Source: Pyruvatibacter mobilis (GTDB lineage: Bacteria; Pseudomonadota; Alphaproteobacteria; CGMCC-115125). From it: a stretch of DNA of 64,000 nucleotides. The notes beneath the pieces are model-generated. The model was not told the DNA's origin and searched no databases. It saw only the letters and a list, made by a program, of their open reading frames with translations. Below are positions 9,276-15,994 of this stretch, one piece after another; the first letter of the stretch is position 1; each line of letters starts with the position of its first letter. A program made the translations under genes and the position numbers. The stretch is from the NCBI RefSeq assembly GCF_012848855.1, contig NZ_CP051630.1:62001-126000 (forward strand). Direction: 5' to 3'.

Positions 9276-9689
9276 ATGTCTCCCTTTATTCGCCTGCGGG
9301 CGCCCGGCGCTGCTGCGCCGTCTACGGACCATTCCCTGCCACTGGCCCCGGACCCGGTGTCCGAGGATCCGGCGCTGCCTGCGCGGCCCAATGCGCCGCG
9401 TCTCTTCGCCTTCACCATCCGGGCCATTGCCGAAGCGGAAACCCTGCCGCGCCTATTGACGCCGTTCTCCAAGCGCGGCCTCGTGCCTAAGCGGTTTTCA
9501 TCGAGGGCCGGCCTTGAGCCCGGCTGGATGAGCATCTGGGTCGAAGCCGAGTTGCCCAGCCGCAAGGCGGCCGAGAGCATTGCCTCGTCCTTGCGGGGCA
9601 GTCTCAGCGTTGACGCGGTGCTGGTCGAGGAAACCCAGCGGCTCACCCGGCATGAGACCCGCAGCTTCGGTGCCTTTGCCGCGGGCTAG
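9276..9689 (+). CDS. Hypothetical protein, possibly ACT-like
   Basis: The 137-residue product has a proline- and alanine-rich N-terminus and then about 80 residues (PRLFAFTIRAIAEAETLPR onward) with alternating beta and helix pattern. The C-terminal part, SIASSLRGSLSVDAVLVEE, resembles small ligand-binding ACT-like folds. The similarity is only a pattern seen by eye. The gene lies upstream of an AEC transporter but is separated by about 95 bases, and no functional link is shown. Confidence 0.55.
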   Translation: MSPFIRLRAPGAAAPSTDHSLPLAPDPVSEDPALPARPNAPRLFAFTIRAIAEAETLPRLLTPFSKRGLVPKRFSSRAGLEPGWMSIWVEAELPSRKAAESIASSLRGSLSVDAVLVEETQRLTRHETRSFGAFAAG

Positions 9690-9785
9690 GGCGCTCACCA
9701 TTCGCGCGGCTCGGCGGCTTGACCCGCGGGGCCGTTTGCGTGTTCCTGCGCCGGAAATGCAGCGCGCTGCCCAAGGAAGCCTCCC

Positions 9786-10754
9786 ATGCCCATGCTCGAT
9801 GTTGCCTATTCCCTCGTGCTGCCCGTCTTCGGCGTGGTGGTGGTCGGTTATGTGGCGGCCCGGTTCGGCTGGTTTTCCGACAGCGCGACGGACGGGCTGG
9901 ACAAGTTCGTTTTCACCTTTGCCATTCCGGCGCTCCTGTTCCGAGCGCTGGCGAATACGGACATTCCCGATACGCTGCCCTGGGGGCTGTGGGGCAGCTA
10001 TTACGGCGGCATCCTGATCGTCTGGGCCATTGGTATCGCCGTGGCCATGGCCTTGCTGAGGCGGCCCTTCAAGGATGCGATCATCATCGGCTTCGGCGGC
10101 GGCTTCTCCAACACGGTGATGCTCGGCATACCAATCATTCTCGTCGCATTCGGGGATGAGGCGTCGGTACCACTTTTTCTGATCCTCGCCTTTCACGGGC
10201 TCACGGTGTTCACCATCTGCACTTTCCTGCTTGAAATGGCGCAGGCGGCGGAGCGCCATGACGGCACCGCGCGGCCCGACCCGAAGCGCATCCTGCTCGA
10301 CAGTCTCAAGGGCATGGCCCGCAATCCGCTGATCTGGGCGCTCGGCTCCGGCGTCATCTTCGGGCAGACCGGGCTCACCCTGCCGGGGCCGGTGGACGGG
10401 GTGCTTGAGAAGCTGGGACAGGCCGGCATCCCCTGTGCACTGTTTGCCATGGGCGCCACCCTGTCGCGCTACGAAATCCGCCGCTCGGTCGGGGCGGCGT
10501 CGCAAATTGCGGTGATCAAGCTCGGTCTGCACCCGCTGATCGTCTTTGCGCTCGGGAGCTATGTATTCGCGCTGCCAGTGATGTGGCTCAAGGTCGCCAC
10601 TGTCATGGCGGCGGTGCCGTCGGGGGTTTACACATTCATCATGGCCAACCGCTATCAGGCGGCGCCGGGGGCTGCCTCAAGCGCGGTGGTGCTCACCACA
10701 GGCCTGTCGCTGATCACGCTGTCGGCGGTGCTGACCTGGGCGCTGACTTTCTGA
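9786..10754 (+). CDS. AEC family transporter (auxin efflux carrier-like permease)
   Basis: This 322-residue membrane protein has about ten hydrophobic helices in two similar halves. It shows the family's N-terminal pattern (VLPVFGVVVVGYVAARFGWF) and the mid-protein stretch GGGFSNTVMLGIPIILVAFG, where the SNTVMLGIP segment is characteristic. The C-terminal half contains ALFAMGATLSRYE. Members of this inner-membrane family move organic anions such as malate in bacteria. It is convergent with gluQRS, whose stop lies only 3 bases away on the other strand. Substrate unknown. Confidence 0.85.
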   Translation: MPMLDVAYSLVLPVFGVVVVGYVAARFGWFSDSATDGLDKFVFTFAIPALLFRALANTDIPDTLPWGLWGSYYGGILIVWAIGIAVAMALLRRPFKDAIIIGFGGGFSNTVMLGIPIILVAFGDEASVPLFLILAFHGLTVFTICTFLLEMAQAAERHDGTARPDPKRILLDSLKGMARNPLIWALGSGVIFGQTGLTLPGPVDGVLEKLGQAGIPCALFAMGATLSRYEIRRSVGAASQIAVIKLGLHPLIVFALGSYVFALPVMWLKVATVMAAVPSGVYTFIMANRYQAAPGAASSAVVLTTGLSLITLSAVLTWALTF

Positions 10755-10757
10755 CGA

Positions 10758-11624
10758 TCAGGCCAGCCCCACCATGCGGCGTATGTCATCCGGCGTCTTG
10801 CCTTCCGCTCTCAGGTCCGCCAGGGATTTGGACCCGCGCCGCTTGGCCATCCGCTCGCCCGTCTCGTCCAGGATCAATCCGTGATGCCGGTAACGCGGTT
10901 CGGGCAGGTCCAGCAGCACCTGCAGGACCCTGTGCAGGGGGGTCGCGAAAAACAGGTCCTGTCCGCGGATGACATGGGTAATGCCCTGCGCTGCATCGTC
11001 CATCACCACGGCGAGGTGATAGGCGATGACACCATCCTTGCGTGCCAGCACCGCGTCGCCCATGGGGCGGGGGTCAACCGGCAGTCTGCCTGTCTCGCCG
11101 TCCGGGCCAGCGCCTTCCTCGGTGAAGGTCAGGCGATTGCCGGAAAGCCTCTCGGCCACCTCCACTGCCCGCGCCACATCGAGGCGCAGCGCGAAAGCCA
11201 TCCCCTCAGCCTGTTTTGTGTCCCGCACATCCTTCGGCAGCCCCCTGCAGGTGCCGGGATAGATCACGCCGTCCGGCCCGTGCGGGGCAAGGGCGGAAGC
11301 GCTGATGTCCTTGCGGGTGCAGAAGCAGGGATAGACAAGGCCGAGGTCACGCAGCCTATCAAGACCTCTCTCATAGTCGGGCAGATGGTCTGACTGGCGG
11401 CGGACAGGCTCTTCCCAGTCAAGTCCAAGCCAGCGCAGGTCTTCGATCTGGGATGTTTCAAATTCACGTCGGCTGCGGGTCCGGTCCGTATCTTCGATGC
11501 GGAGGATGAACCGTGCATCATGGGCGCACGCCCAATCCCATGCGGTCAGCGCCGAGAAGGCGTGGCCGGGATGCAGGTGTCCGTTCGGGCTGGGTGCGAA
11601 GCGGGTAGCCAGGCGTATCGTCAT
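10758..11624 (-). CDS. gluQRS: Glutamyl-Q tRNA(Asp) synthetase
   Basis: A 288-residue truncated glutamyl-tRNA synthetase paralogue. It activates glutamate and attaches it to queuosine at the wobble position of tRNA(Asp), not to a tRNA end. Visible features are the class I HIGH-like motif (PNGHLHPGHA), the RIEDTD segment, a CFCTRKDI stretch, and the KMSKS-equivalent GERMAKRRGS near residue 260. The anticodon-binding domain of full GluRS is missing, as expected for GluQRS at this length. It is divergent from the DNA glycosylase gene with an 18-base gap. Confidence 0.9.
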   Translation of the reverse strand: MTIRLATRFAPSPNGHLHPGHAFSALTAWDWACAHDARFILRIEDTDRTRSRREFETSQIEDLRWLGLDWEEPVRRQSDHLPDYERGLDRLRDLGLVYPCFCTRKDISASALAPHGPDGVIYPGTCRGLPKDVRDTKQAEGMAFALRLDVARAVEVAERLSGNRLTFTEEGAGPDGETGRLPVDPRPMGDAVLARKDGVIAYHLAVVMDDAAQGITHVIRGQDLFFATPLHRVLQVLLDLPEPRYRHHGLILDETGERMAKRRGSKSLADLRAEGKTPDDIRRMVGLA

Positions 11625-11642
11625 GGGCCACTAATAGCATTC

Positions 11643-12269
11643 ATGAGCACCATACGGACAAACAAGGACGTTGCTGCCGCGTGTGAGGCATTGGCCGACC
11701 AATGCGCGCATATGGCTGAGGCATTGGATGTCTGCGGCGGCCCGCCGCCTTTACGCCGCCGTCCCGCTGGGTTTGAGACCCTGGCGCGCATCCTGGTCGG
11801 GCAGCAATTGTCTGTCGCCAGTGCGGCGGCCATCTGGTCCCGGGTTGAGCAGGGGCTGGGCGAGGTAACGGCGGATGCGGTGATCGCCCATACCGATGAA
11901 GACTTGCGCGCAATGGGCCTTTCACGCCCCAAGCAACGCTATCTTCGCGCCACGGCTGAAGCTGTGGCGGAGGGCTCGCTCGATCTCAAGCGCCTGTCCC
12001 GCATGGATGACCGGGAAGCGCATGAGCAGCTTGTCGCGGTCAAGGGCATTGGTCCGTGGACTGCGGACATCTATCTGCTGATGGGCCTTGGCAGGCCGGA
12101 TGTGTTTCCTGCCGGTGATCTTGCCCTGCAGGCTGCCGCTCAACGCCTTTTGAACAAGCGCACCCGTCCGGATGCGGAAGGGCTCCTCAAGATCGCGCGC
12201 CGCTGGCAGCCCCATCGTGGGGTAGCCGCCCGCGTCCTGTGGGCCTATTACTCCGTGCCGCCCGTTTAG
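11643..12269 (+). CDS. DNA-3-methyladenine glycosylase (AlkA-like, HhH-GPD)
   Basis: This 208-residue base-excision repair enzyme shows the helix-hairpin-helix-GPD signature: LARILVGQQLSVASA for the first helices, then VKGIGPWTADIYLL as the hairpin. The catalytic Asp follows in VFPAGDLALQ. It removes alkylated bases, leaving an abasic site. It is shorter than E. coli AlkA, lacking the N-terminal beta domain, as in many single-domain relatives. The start at 11643 follows a short divergent promoter gap shared with gluQRS. The carboxylesterase gene follows 19 bases downstream and is probably co-transcribed. Confidence 0.85.
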   Translation: MSTIRTNKDVAAACEALADQCAHMAEALDVCGGPPPLRRRPAGFETLARILVGQQLSVASAAAIWSRVEQGLGEVTADAVIAHTDEDLRAMGLSRPKQRYLRATAEAVAEGSLDLKRLSRMDDREAHEQLVAVKGIGPWTADIYLLMGLGRPDVFPAGDLALQAAAQRLLNKRTRPDAEGLLKIARRWQPHRGVAARVLWAYYSVPPV

Positions 12270-12288
12270 ACCTGCAAGGAAGCCTCAC

Positions 12289-12939
12289 ATGTCCTCCGAA
12301 CTGGATGGTCCCCGTCTTGCTCCCGCCAATGGCGGACCCGCCGACCGGCTGGTGGTGCTCGTGCATGGCTATGGCGCGGACGGCAACGACCTGATCGCGC
12401 TTGGTAATCACTGGCGCACATTGATGCCGTCGGCGGCATTCGTGGCCCCCAACGGTCCGCAGCGCTGCGACGGCAACCCGATGGGCTATCAGTGGTTTCC
12501 CATCACCCGCCTTGATCCTGTGGAACTGCTCAAGGGCGTTGAAAGTGCGGCGCCGCTGCTTGATGCCTTTATCGATCAGGAACTTGAGGCCAATGGGCTG
12601 GATGGTTCCCGGCTGGCGCTGGTCGGCTTTTCGCAAGGCACCATGATGTCCCTGCATGTGGGGACGCGGCGGGTGCCGGGACCGGTCGGCATTCTCGGAT
12701 ATTCAGGTGCGCTGGTGGCGCCCGAAAAGCTGGCTGATGTGCCCTCCCGGCCGCCGGTCATGCTCATTCATGGTGACGCGGATGACATGCTGCCGGTCCA
12801 GGCCATGCATGCTGCTGCCGGTGCGCTGGGCGACGCGGATTTTGCGGTGCGCTGGCATGTGGCGCGCGGTGTCGGCCACGGCATCGACCCGGAAGGGCTG
12901 GAGCTCGGCGGCCGCTTCATTGCCGACTGTTTTGCCTGA
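12289..12939 (+). CDS. Phospholipase/carboxylesterase family hydrolase
   Basis: The 216-residue product is a small alpha/beta hydrolase. The oxyanion strand is VVLVHGYGADGND, the nucleophile Ser is in GFSQGTMM, the acid Asp is in HGDADDMLPV, and the base His is in GVGHGID. This spacing is that of the carboxylesterase/lysophospholipase (YpfH, EstB) family, which cleaves short esters or lysophospholipids. An AAGGAAG ribosome site lies just before the start. It follows the DNA glycosylase gene closely. Confidence 0.85.
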   Translation: MSSELDGPRLAPANGGPADRLVVLVHGYGADGNDLIALGNHWRTLMPSAAFVAPNGPQRCDGNPMGYQWFPITRLDPVELLKGVESAAPLLDAFIDQELEANGLDGSRLALVGFSQGTMMSLHVGTRRVPGPVGILGYSGALVAPEKLADVPSRPPVMLIHGDADDMLPVQAMHAAAGALGDADFAVRWHVARGVGHGIDPEGLELGGRFIADCFA

Positions 12940-12992
12940 CAGTCGCAAGGGGCTTCCCTCCGGCCACGATCGGTATAGAGTCATAAGGGCGT

Positions 12993-13010
12993 CATACAAG
13001 ATATTGTATG
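12993..13010. promoter_or_regulatory. 18-bp perfect palindrome upstream of the HNH gene
   Basis: The sequence CATACAA-GATA-TTGTATG is a perfect inverted repeat with 7-base arms. It is AT-rich in a GC-rich region and about 80 bases before the HNH endonuclease start. Its symmetry and place suggest an operator for a dimeric regulator. No regulator gene lies next to it. Confidence 0.4.
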
Positions 13011-13091
13011 GTCCAGCGCGAATTGGACGAGGCGAGAATCACGCTAGTCTGGTTCTGCAGATTGACTTGAAGGGTCAGGAGGCCAGTTGCG

Positions 13092-13667
13092 GTGCATACC
13101 CAAATGGTGCGATCAGGCCAGGTATCGCCTGAGAGTTGCCCGGCCCTTGTGCTGAATGCGGACTATCGGCCGCTCAGCTACTACCCTCTCTCCCTCTGGT
13201 CCTGGCAGGACACCATCAAGGCTGTCTTCCTCGACCGGGTAAACATCCTTGATCACTACGACCGTGCTGTCAGCAGCCCCTCCTTCGAGATGCAGCTGCC
13301 CAGCGTGGTGTCGCTCAAGACCTATGTGAAGCCCGCGCGCTACCCGGCGTTCACACGCTTCAACGTGTTCCTGCGCGACAAGTTCTCCTGTCAGTATTGC
13401 GGTGCCCGCAGCGAACTGACCTTCGATCATGTCATCCCGCGCTCGCGCGGCGGTCTTACCACCTGGGACAATGTGGTTGCTGCCTGCAGCCCCTGCAATC
13501 TGCGTAAGGCCAACAAGCTGCCCACCGAGATCGGTATGATCCCCTACGAGTCGCCGATCCGCCCGACAGTTCACGAGCTGCACCACAATGGGCGCGCCTT
13601 CCCGCCCAACTACCTGCATGAGAGCTGGCAGGATTATCTTTACTGGGATAGCGAACTCGAGCCGTAG
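13092..13667 (+). CDS. HNH endonuclease family protein
   Basis: A 191-residue protein with a C-terminal HNH domain. Its zinc knuckle is FSCQYCG and later CSPCNLRKANK. The catalytic motif is LTFDHVIPRSRGG (first His) followed by TTWDNVVAAC (Asn). The N-terminal 80 residues (ALVLNADYRPLSYYPLSLWSW) are conserved in a widespread chromosomal alphaproteobacterial HNH family whose role is not established. The GTG at 13092 gives a slightly longer N-terminus than the ATG at 13104; either is possible. An upstream palindrome may control it. Confidence 0.85.
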   Translation: MHTQMVRSGQVSPESCPALVLNADYRPLSYYPLSLWSWQDTIKAVFLDRVNILDHYDRAVSSPSFEMQLPSVVSLKTYVKPARYPAFTRFNVFLRDKFSCQYCGARSELTFDHVIPRSRGGLTTWDNVVAACSPCNLRKANKLPTEIGMIPYESPIRPTVHELHHNGRAFPPNYLHESWQDYLYWDSELEP

Positions 13668-13673
13668 GCCGGG

Positions 13674-14273
13674 TCAGATCTTTTCAGATACGCGGATGGC
13701 CAGGCGGCAAGCGGCCTTGATGGCTCCGGAGAGGACCGGGTAGCCGGGCGTTTCTTCTGCCCCTTCCGCGATGGCCTTTTCCTTGTGCTCGATCTCCTCG
13801 AGACGGAACTTCTCCACCATGTCGCGCAGCTCCGGTTCTGCGCCTTCCTGGTCCAGTTCACGGATTTGGGCCTGGTAGTGTTCGTCGATCACTTCTTCCA
13901 CGGCCGCCGTGCAGGCATGGGCTGCTTTTTCCCCCATCAGTGCTGTCACAGCGCCCATGGCGAAGCCGGCGGCGCCCCAGATAGGGTTCATCAGCGTCGG
14001 CCGCACGCCTTCTTCGGTCACCACCTTATTGAAGGCGTCGAGGTGGATTTCCTCGTCTTCCGCCATGTGCTCCAGATCCTGCACGATCTTGGCGCGTGGC
14101 TTGGCGGCACGGAACACGGCAAGCTGGCCCTCATAAATGCGGACGGCACCGGACTCCCCTGCATGGTCCACACGGATCATCTCGTGCAGTCGGCGCTTGA
14201 TGACCGCATTGCCAGCGAGGTCAGCGCTCGACATCGTCTTCGCTGTCGCGGTTTTTGACGCAGATGCGGTCAT
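13674..14273 (-). CDS. coq7: Demethoxyubiquinone hydroxylase family protein (Coq7)
   Basis: This 199-residue di-iron protein performs the penultimate hydroxylation in ubiquinone biosynthesis. The carboxylate-bridged iron ligands are visible in RVDHAGESGAVRIYEGQL (first Glu), HMAEDEEIHLDAF (ExxH), and the second repeat FRLEEIEHKEKA (ExxH). A central pair of hydrophobic helices (WGAAGFAMGAVTALMG) attaches it to the membrane. An N-terminal extension of about 25 residues precedes the domain. Its start overlaps the stop of dsbB by 4 bases, so the two are translationally coupled. Confidence 0.9.
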   Translation of the reverse strand: MTASASKTATAKTMSSADLAGNAVIKRRLHEMIRVDHAGESGAVRIYEGQLAVFRAAKPRAKIVQDLEHMAEDEEIHLDAFNKVVTEEGVRPTLMNPIWGAAGFAMGAVTALMGEKAAHACTAAVEEVIDEHYQAQIRELDQEGAEPELRDMVEKFRLEEIEHKEKAIAEGAEETPGYPVLSGAIKAACRLAIRVSEKI

Positions 14274-14803
14274 GTTTCGTGCCTTTCCTTCCAGGCCGCA
14301 TAGGCGGGAATGAAGCTCACTGCCGCCAGTGCCAGTGAGATAAGAAAGTTATATCCCGCCAGTGAAATGCCAAGAAAGCGCCAGGCAGCTTTGTCGCACG
14401 GCACAATGGTTGTGTTGCCGGAGAGGGCGGCATTGAGATCGGCGATCGAGCCGGACATCGCCCCGGCGCCGCCGCCGCAATCAGCCGGACCTTCCCACCA
14501 GCCCCATTCAACGCCCGCATGGCGCAGGCCCAGAATGGCGCTGACAACGAAAATGACGCCTACCAGTGCCATCAGCCAGGTCGGCCAGCGCCCGAGATTG
14601 GCTTCGCGGGATACGAACCAGGCCGCCAGGATAATCGGAAGGGCAATGTAGTAGGGCCACCGCTGTTCGAGGCACAGGGCGCAGGGCACATATCCCAGCA
14701 GGTGCTCGAAAACCAGAAAGCCCGCAATGGTGGCCAGCACAATGGTCAGCGTCACGAGCGGGGCGCGGCGGGGCGGGATCATGGCCAGAAGACGCTTCAT
14801 CAT
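14270..14803 (-). CDS. dsbB: Disulfide bond formation protein B
   Basis: A 177-residue inner-membrane quinone reductase that reoxidises DsbA. Four hydrophobic helices are present. The redox Cys pair CALC (in GYVPCALCLEQRWPYY) sits in the first periplasmic loop, and the second pair is DCGGG plus VPCDKAA in the second loop. The conserved LEQRWPYY segment follows. The start was chosen at MMK (14803), as the frame continues upstream into the exoD region without family similarity. It sits between exoD (6 bases upstream) and coq7 (overlap), forming a three-gene operon; both dsbB and coq7 act around ubiquinone. Confidence 0.9.
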   Translation of the reverse strand: MMKRLLAMIPPRRAPLVTLTIVLATIAGFLVFEHLLGYVPCALCLEQRWPYYIALPIILAAWFVSREANLGRWPTWLMALVGVIFVVSAILGLRHAGVEWGWWEGPADCGGGAGAMSGSIADLNAALSGNTTIVPCDKAAWRFLGISLAGYNFLISLALAAVSFIPAYAAWKERHET

Positions 14804-14808
14804 GGGGG

Positions 14809-15429
14809 TCAGGCTCCGATCGCGTTCACAGCGTCCGAGATCAGCGCCACGGCGCCGCCGGCCACGCTCACCAGGAACAGCGTCCAGGCGATACCGAGGA
14901 GGGATCCCAGCACCACCAGCACCCCGTCTCGCTCGATGAAGCCGAGGGAGGCAATCGCGATGGCGATGCCCGGCACCGTGTTGGTTGCCGGCAGGGGGAT
15001 CATGATGGTGAGAGAGAAAAGCACGAAAAGCAGGCCCACCACCTGTTCCATCGGGCTCTTGGTGAGAAAGCCCAGCCGGGGTCGGCTGATGCGCTCGAAG
15101 CGGCGCAGCCAGGGGCGCGCCTTGTCCATCATGTCGGTCAGGTTCGCCTTGCCGATGGTGCGGCGGCGCAGGCTCTCCGGCAGCCAGAGCGTATGACGTC
15201 CCGCCGCCAGCTGGACGGCCACGAAGACCATCGGCAGCGACATGATCTGCGGCACGCCGTAGAGGAAAGGGATTGCGCAGGGCAGGGCCAGCACCAGCAG
15301 CACCATGCCGAATGCCCGCTCGGCAAGCGCATCCAGCAGCGCACCAAGGGGCACGCTGTCGCCCTCGAAGGCCGCAATGGCTTCGTCGAGCAATTGGGAT
15401 GTCTGTTTCGGCTCGCCAGTTTCGGTCAT
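14809..15429 (-). CDS. Exopolysaccharide synthesis protein ExoD-like membrane protein
   Basis: The 206-residue product has four to five hydrophobic helices and conserved ExoD family stretches: LLVLALPCAIPFLYGVPQIMS, RHTLWLPESLRRRT, and SLTIMIPLPATNTVPGI. ExoD was first described in rhizobia as affecting exopolysaccharide and alkaline tolerance, and its biochemical role is unknown. It is the first gene of the exoD-dsbB-coq7 cluster. The start at 15429 was chosen because upstream codons in frame do not look like the family. Confidence 0.8.
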   Translation of the reverse strand: MTETGEPKQTSQLLDEAIAAFEGDSVPLGALLDALAERAFGMVLLVLALPCAIPFLYGVPQIMSLPMVFVAVQLAAGRHTLWLPESLRRRTIGKANLTDMMDKARPWLRRFERISRPRLGFLTKSPMEQVVGLLFVLFSLTIMIPLPATNTVPGIAIAIASLGFIERDGVLVVLGSLLGIAWTLFLVSVAGGAVALISDAVNAIGA

Positions 15430-15626
15430 CACGGCCCATGTCCGGTATGCGGATGATTGCGCGGGAGGGAGGCTAACAGCGCTTCCGCCCTGCGTCGAAT
15501 GCCGCATGGTGACGCATTGGCGGACCTAATGGCTGATTGACGCCGTTTCCCACGTCCCTATGATGCCGCTCCCTTCGTGGCGTCAATGTGATCCATCGTC
15601 TTTATGACAGATGGTGTCACGCACTA

Positions 15627-15669
15627 GCCCCTGTGGCGGAATTGGTAGACGCGGCAGACTCAAAATCTG
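15627..15669 (+). pseudogene. 5' half of the split host tRNA-Leu(CAA) gene
   Basis: The sequence begins with acceptor strand GCCCCTG, continues through the D-arm (GGAATTGGTAGAC), and ends in the anticodon arm GCAGA-CTCAAAA-TCTG. Phage DNA follows directly and contains neither a T-arm (GGTTCGA) nor the matching acceptor strand CAGGGGC. The missing 3' half is 40.6 kb away at 56265-56319. Joining 15627-15669 to 56276-56319 gives an 87-nt canonical tRNA-Leu with encoded CCA. The integrated phage therefore leaves this gene broken. Confidence 0.9.
15655..15669. other. attL core
   Basis: The 15-bp core CAGACTCAAAATCTG is identical to the attR core at 56261-56275. Its centre is the 7-base anticodon loop CTCAAAA with 4-base arms on each side. 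The left flank is host tRNA; the right flank is phage. Confidence 0.9.
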
Positions 15670-15713
15670 ACATGCTCCATTTCCCTTCGGGGAACAATCA
15701 CGAGAACTGAGGG

Positions 15714-15746
15714 AAACCCTAGGCTTTCTGCCTGGGGTTTTTCTTT
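15714..15746 (+). terminator. Rho-independent terminator between attL and the phage RNA polymerase operon
   Basis: AAACCCTAGGC and GCCTGGGGTTT form a stem around a TTTCT loop, followed by TTTTTC. It would stop transcripts entering from the host tRNA promoter at attL, and it may also limit early read-through into the RNA polymerase gene. Confidence 0.75.
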
Positions 15747-15754
15747 CCACCCTT

Positions 15755-15772
15755 TGTTCCTCTAAGGGAACA
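15755..15772. promoter_or_regulatory. Palindromic operator candidate O1
   Basis: TGTTCC-TCTAAG-GGAACA is a perfect 6+6 inverted repeat with a 6-base spacer. The same half-sites and spacing occur in the early promoter at 50589-50606, and with one change at 18510-18527. It lies upstream of the phage RNA polymerase gene. Confidence 0.6.
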
Positions 15773-15777
15773 GATTG

Positions 15778-15813
15778 TGGTGACGGAACAGCCGGTGCCG
15801 GTCACTGGTGACA
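15778..15813. other. Candidate integrase arm-type sites, left
   Basis: Two copies of an 8-base word occur here: TGGTGACG at 15778-15785 and TGGTGACA at 15806-15813. The second is preceded by GTCAC, forming an inverted repeat. Three similar words lie on the other phage flank at 56128-56166. In an excised phage they would surround the attP core, as arm-type integrase sites do. Confidence 0.35.
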
Positions 15814-15831
15814 TTAGGTTCCCCTATATGG
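15814..15831 (+). promoter_or_regulatory. Phage RNA polymerase promoter P1
   Basis: TTAGGTTCCCCTATATGG matches the eight-member family shared by this prophage and differs from the consensus near the start point (TATATG for TATAGG). It lies about 165 bases before the RNA polymerase gene, implying autogenous transcription. Confidence 0.65.
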
Positions 15832-15863
15832 ATTGCGCAGTACGCGGACGATGCCATCGGGAA

Positions 15864-15880
15864 TTAGGTTCCCCTATAGG
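15864..15880 (+). promoter_or_regulatory. Phage RNA polymerase promoter P2
   Basis: TTAGGTTCCCCTATAGG is the consensus form. The CTATAGG end parallels the initiating part of T7 promoters. It is the second promoter in front of the RNA polymerase gene. Confidence 0.75.
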
Positions 15881-15994
15881 CCTAGTCCCCCCCTGTCCGA
15901 TCCCCTCTTAGAGATCATTAAGAGAACTAAAGGTGCCCCTTAAGACCCCTTAAGGAGACCCGAAGTCGTGCCTAAAGCAGAGGAGAGAGAAGCT

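Noticed and set aside
15670-15750. Possible repair of the host tRNA 3' half by phage sequence at attL
   Set aside because: No TTCGA T-loop and no CAGGGGC acceptor strand occur in the 80 bases after the core; a UUCG hairpin (TTCCC-TTCG-GGGAA) is present but does not mimic a T-arm.
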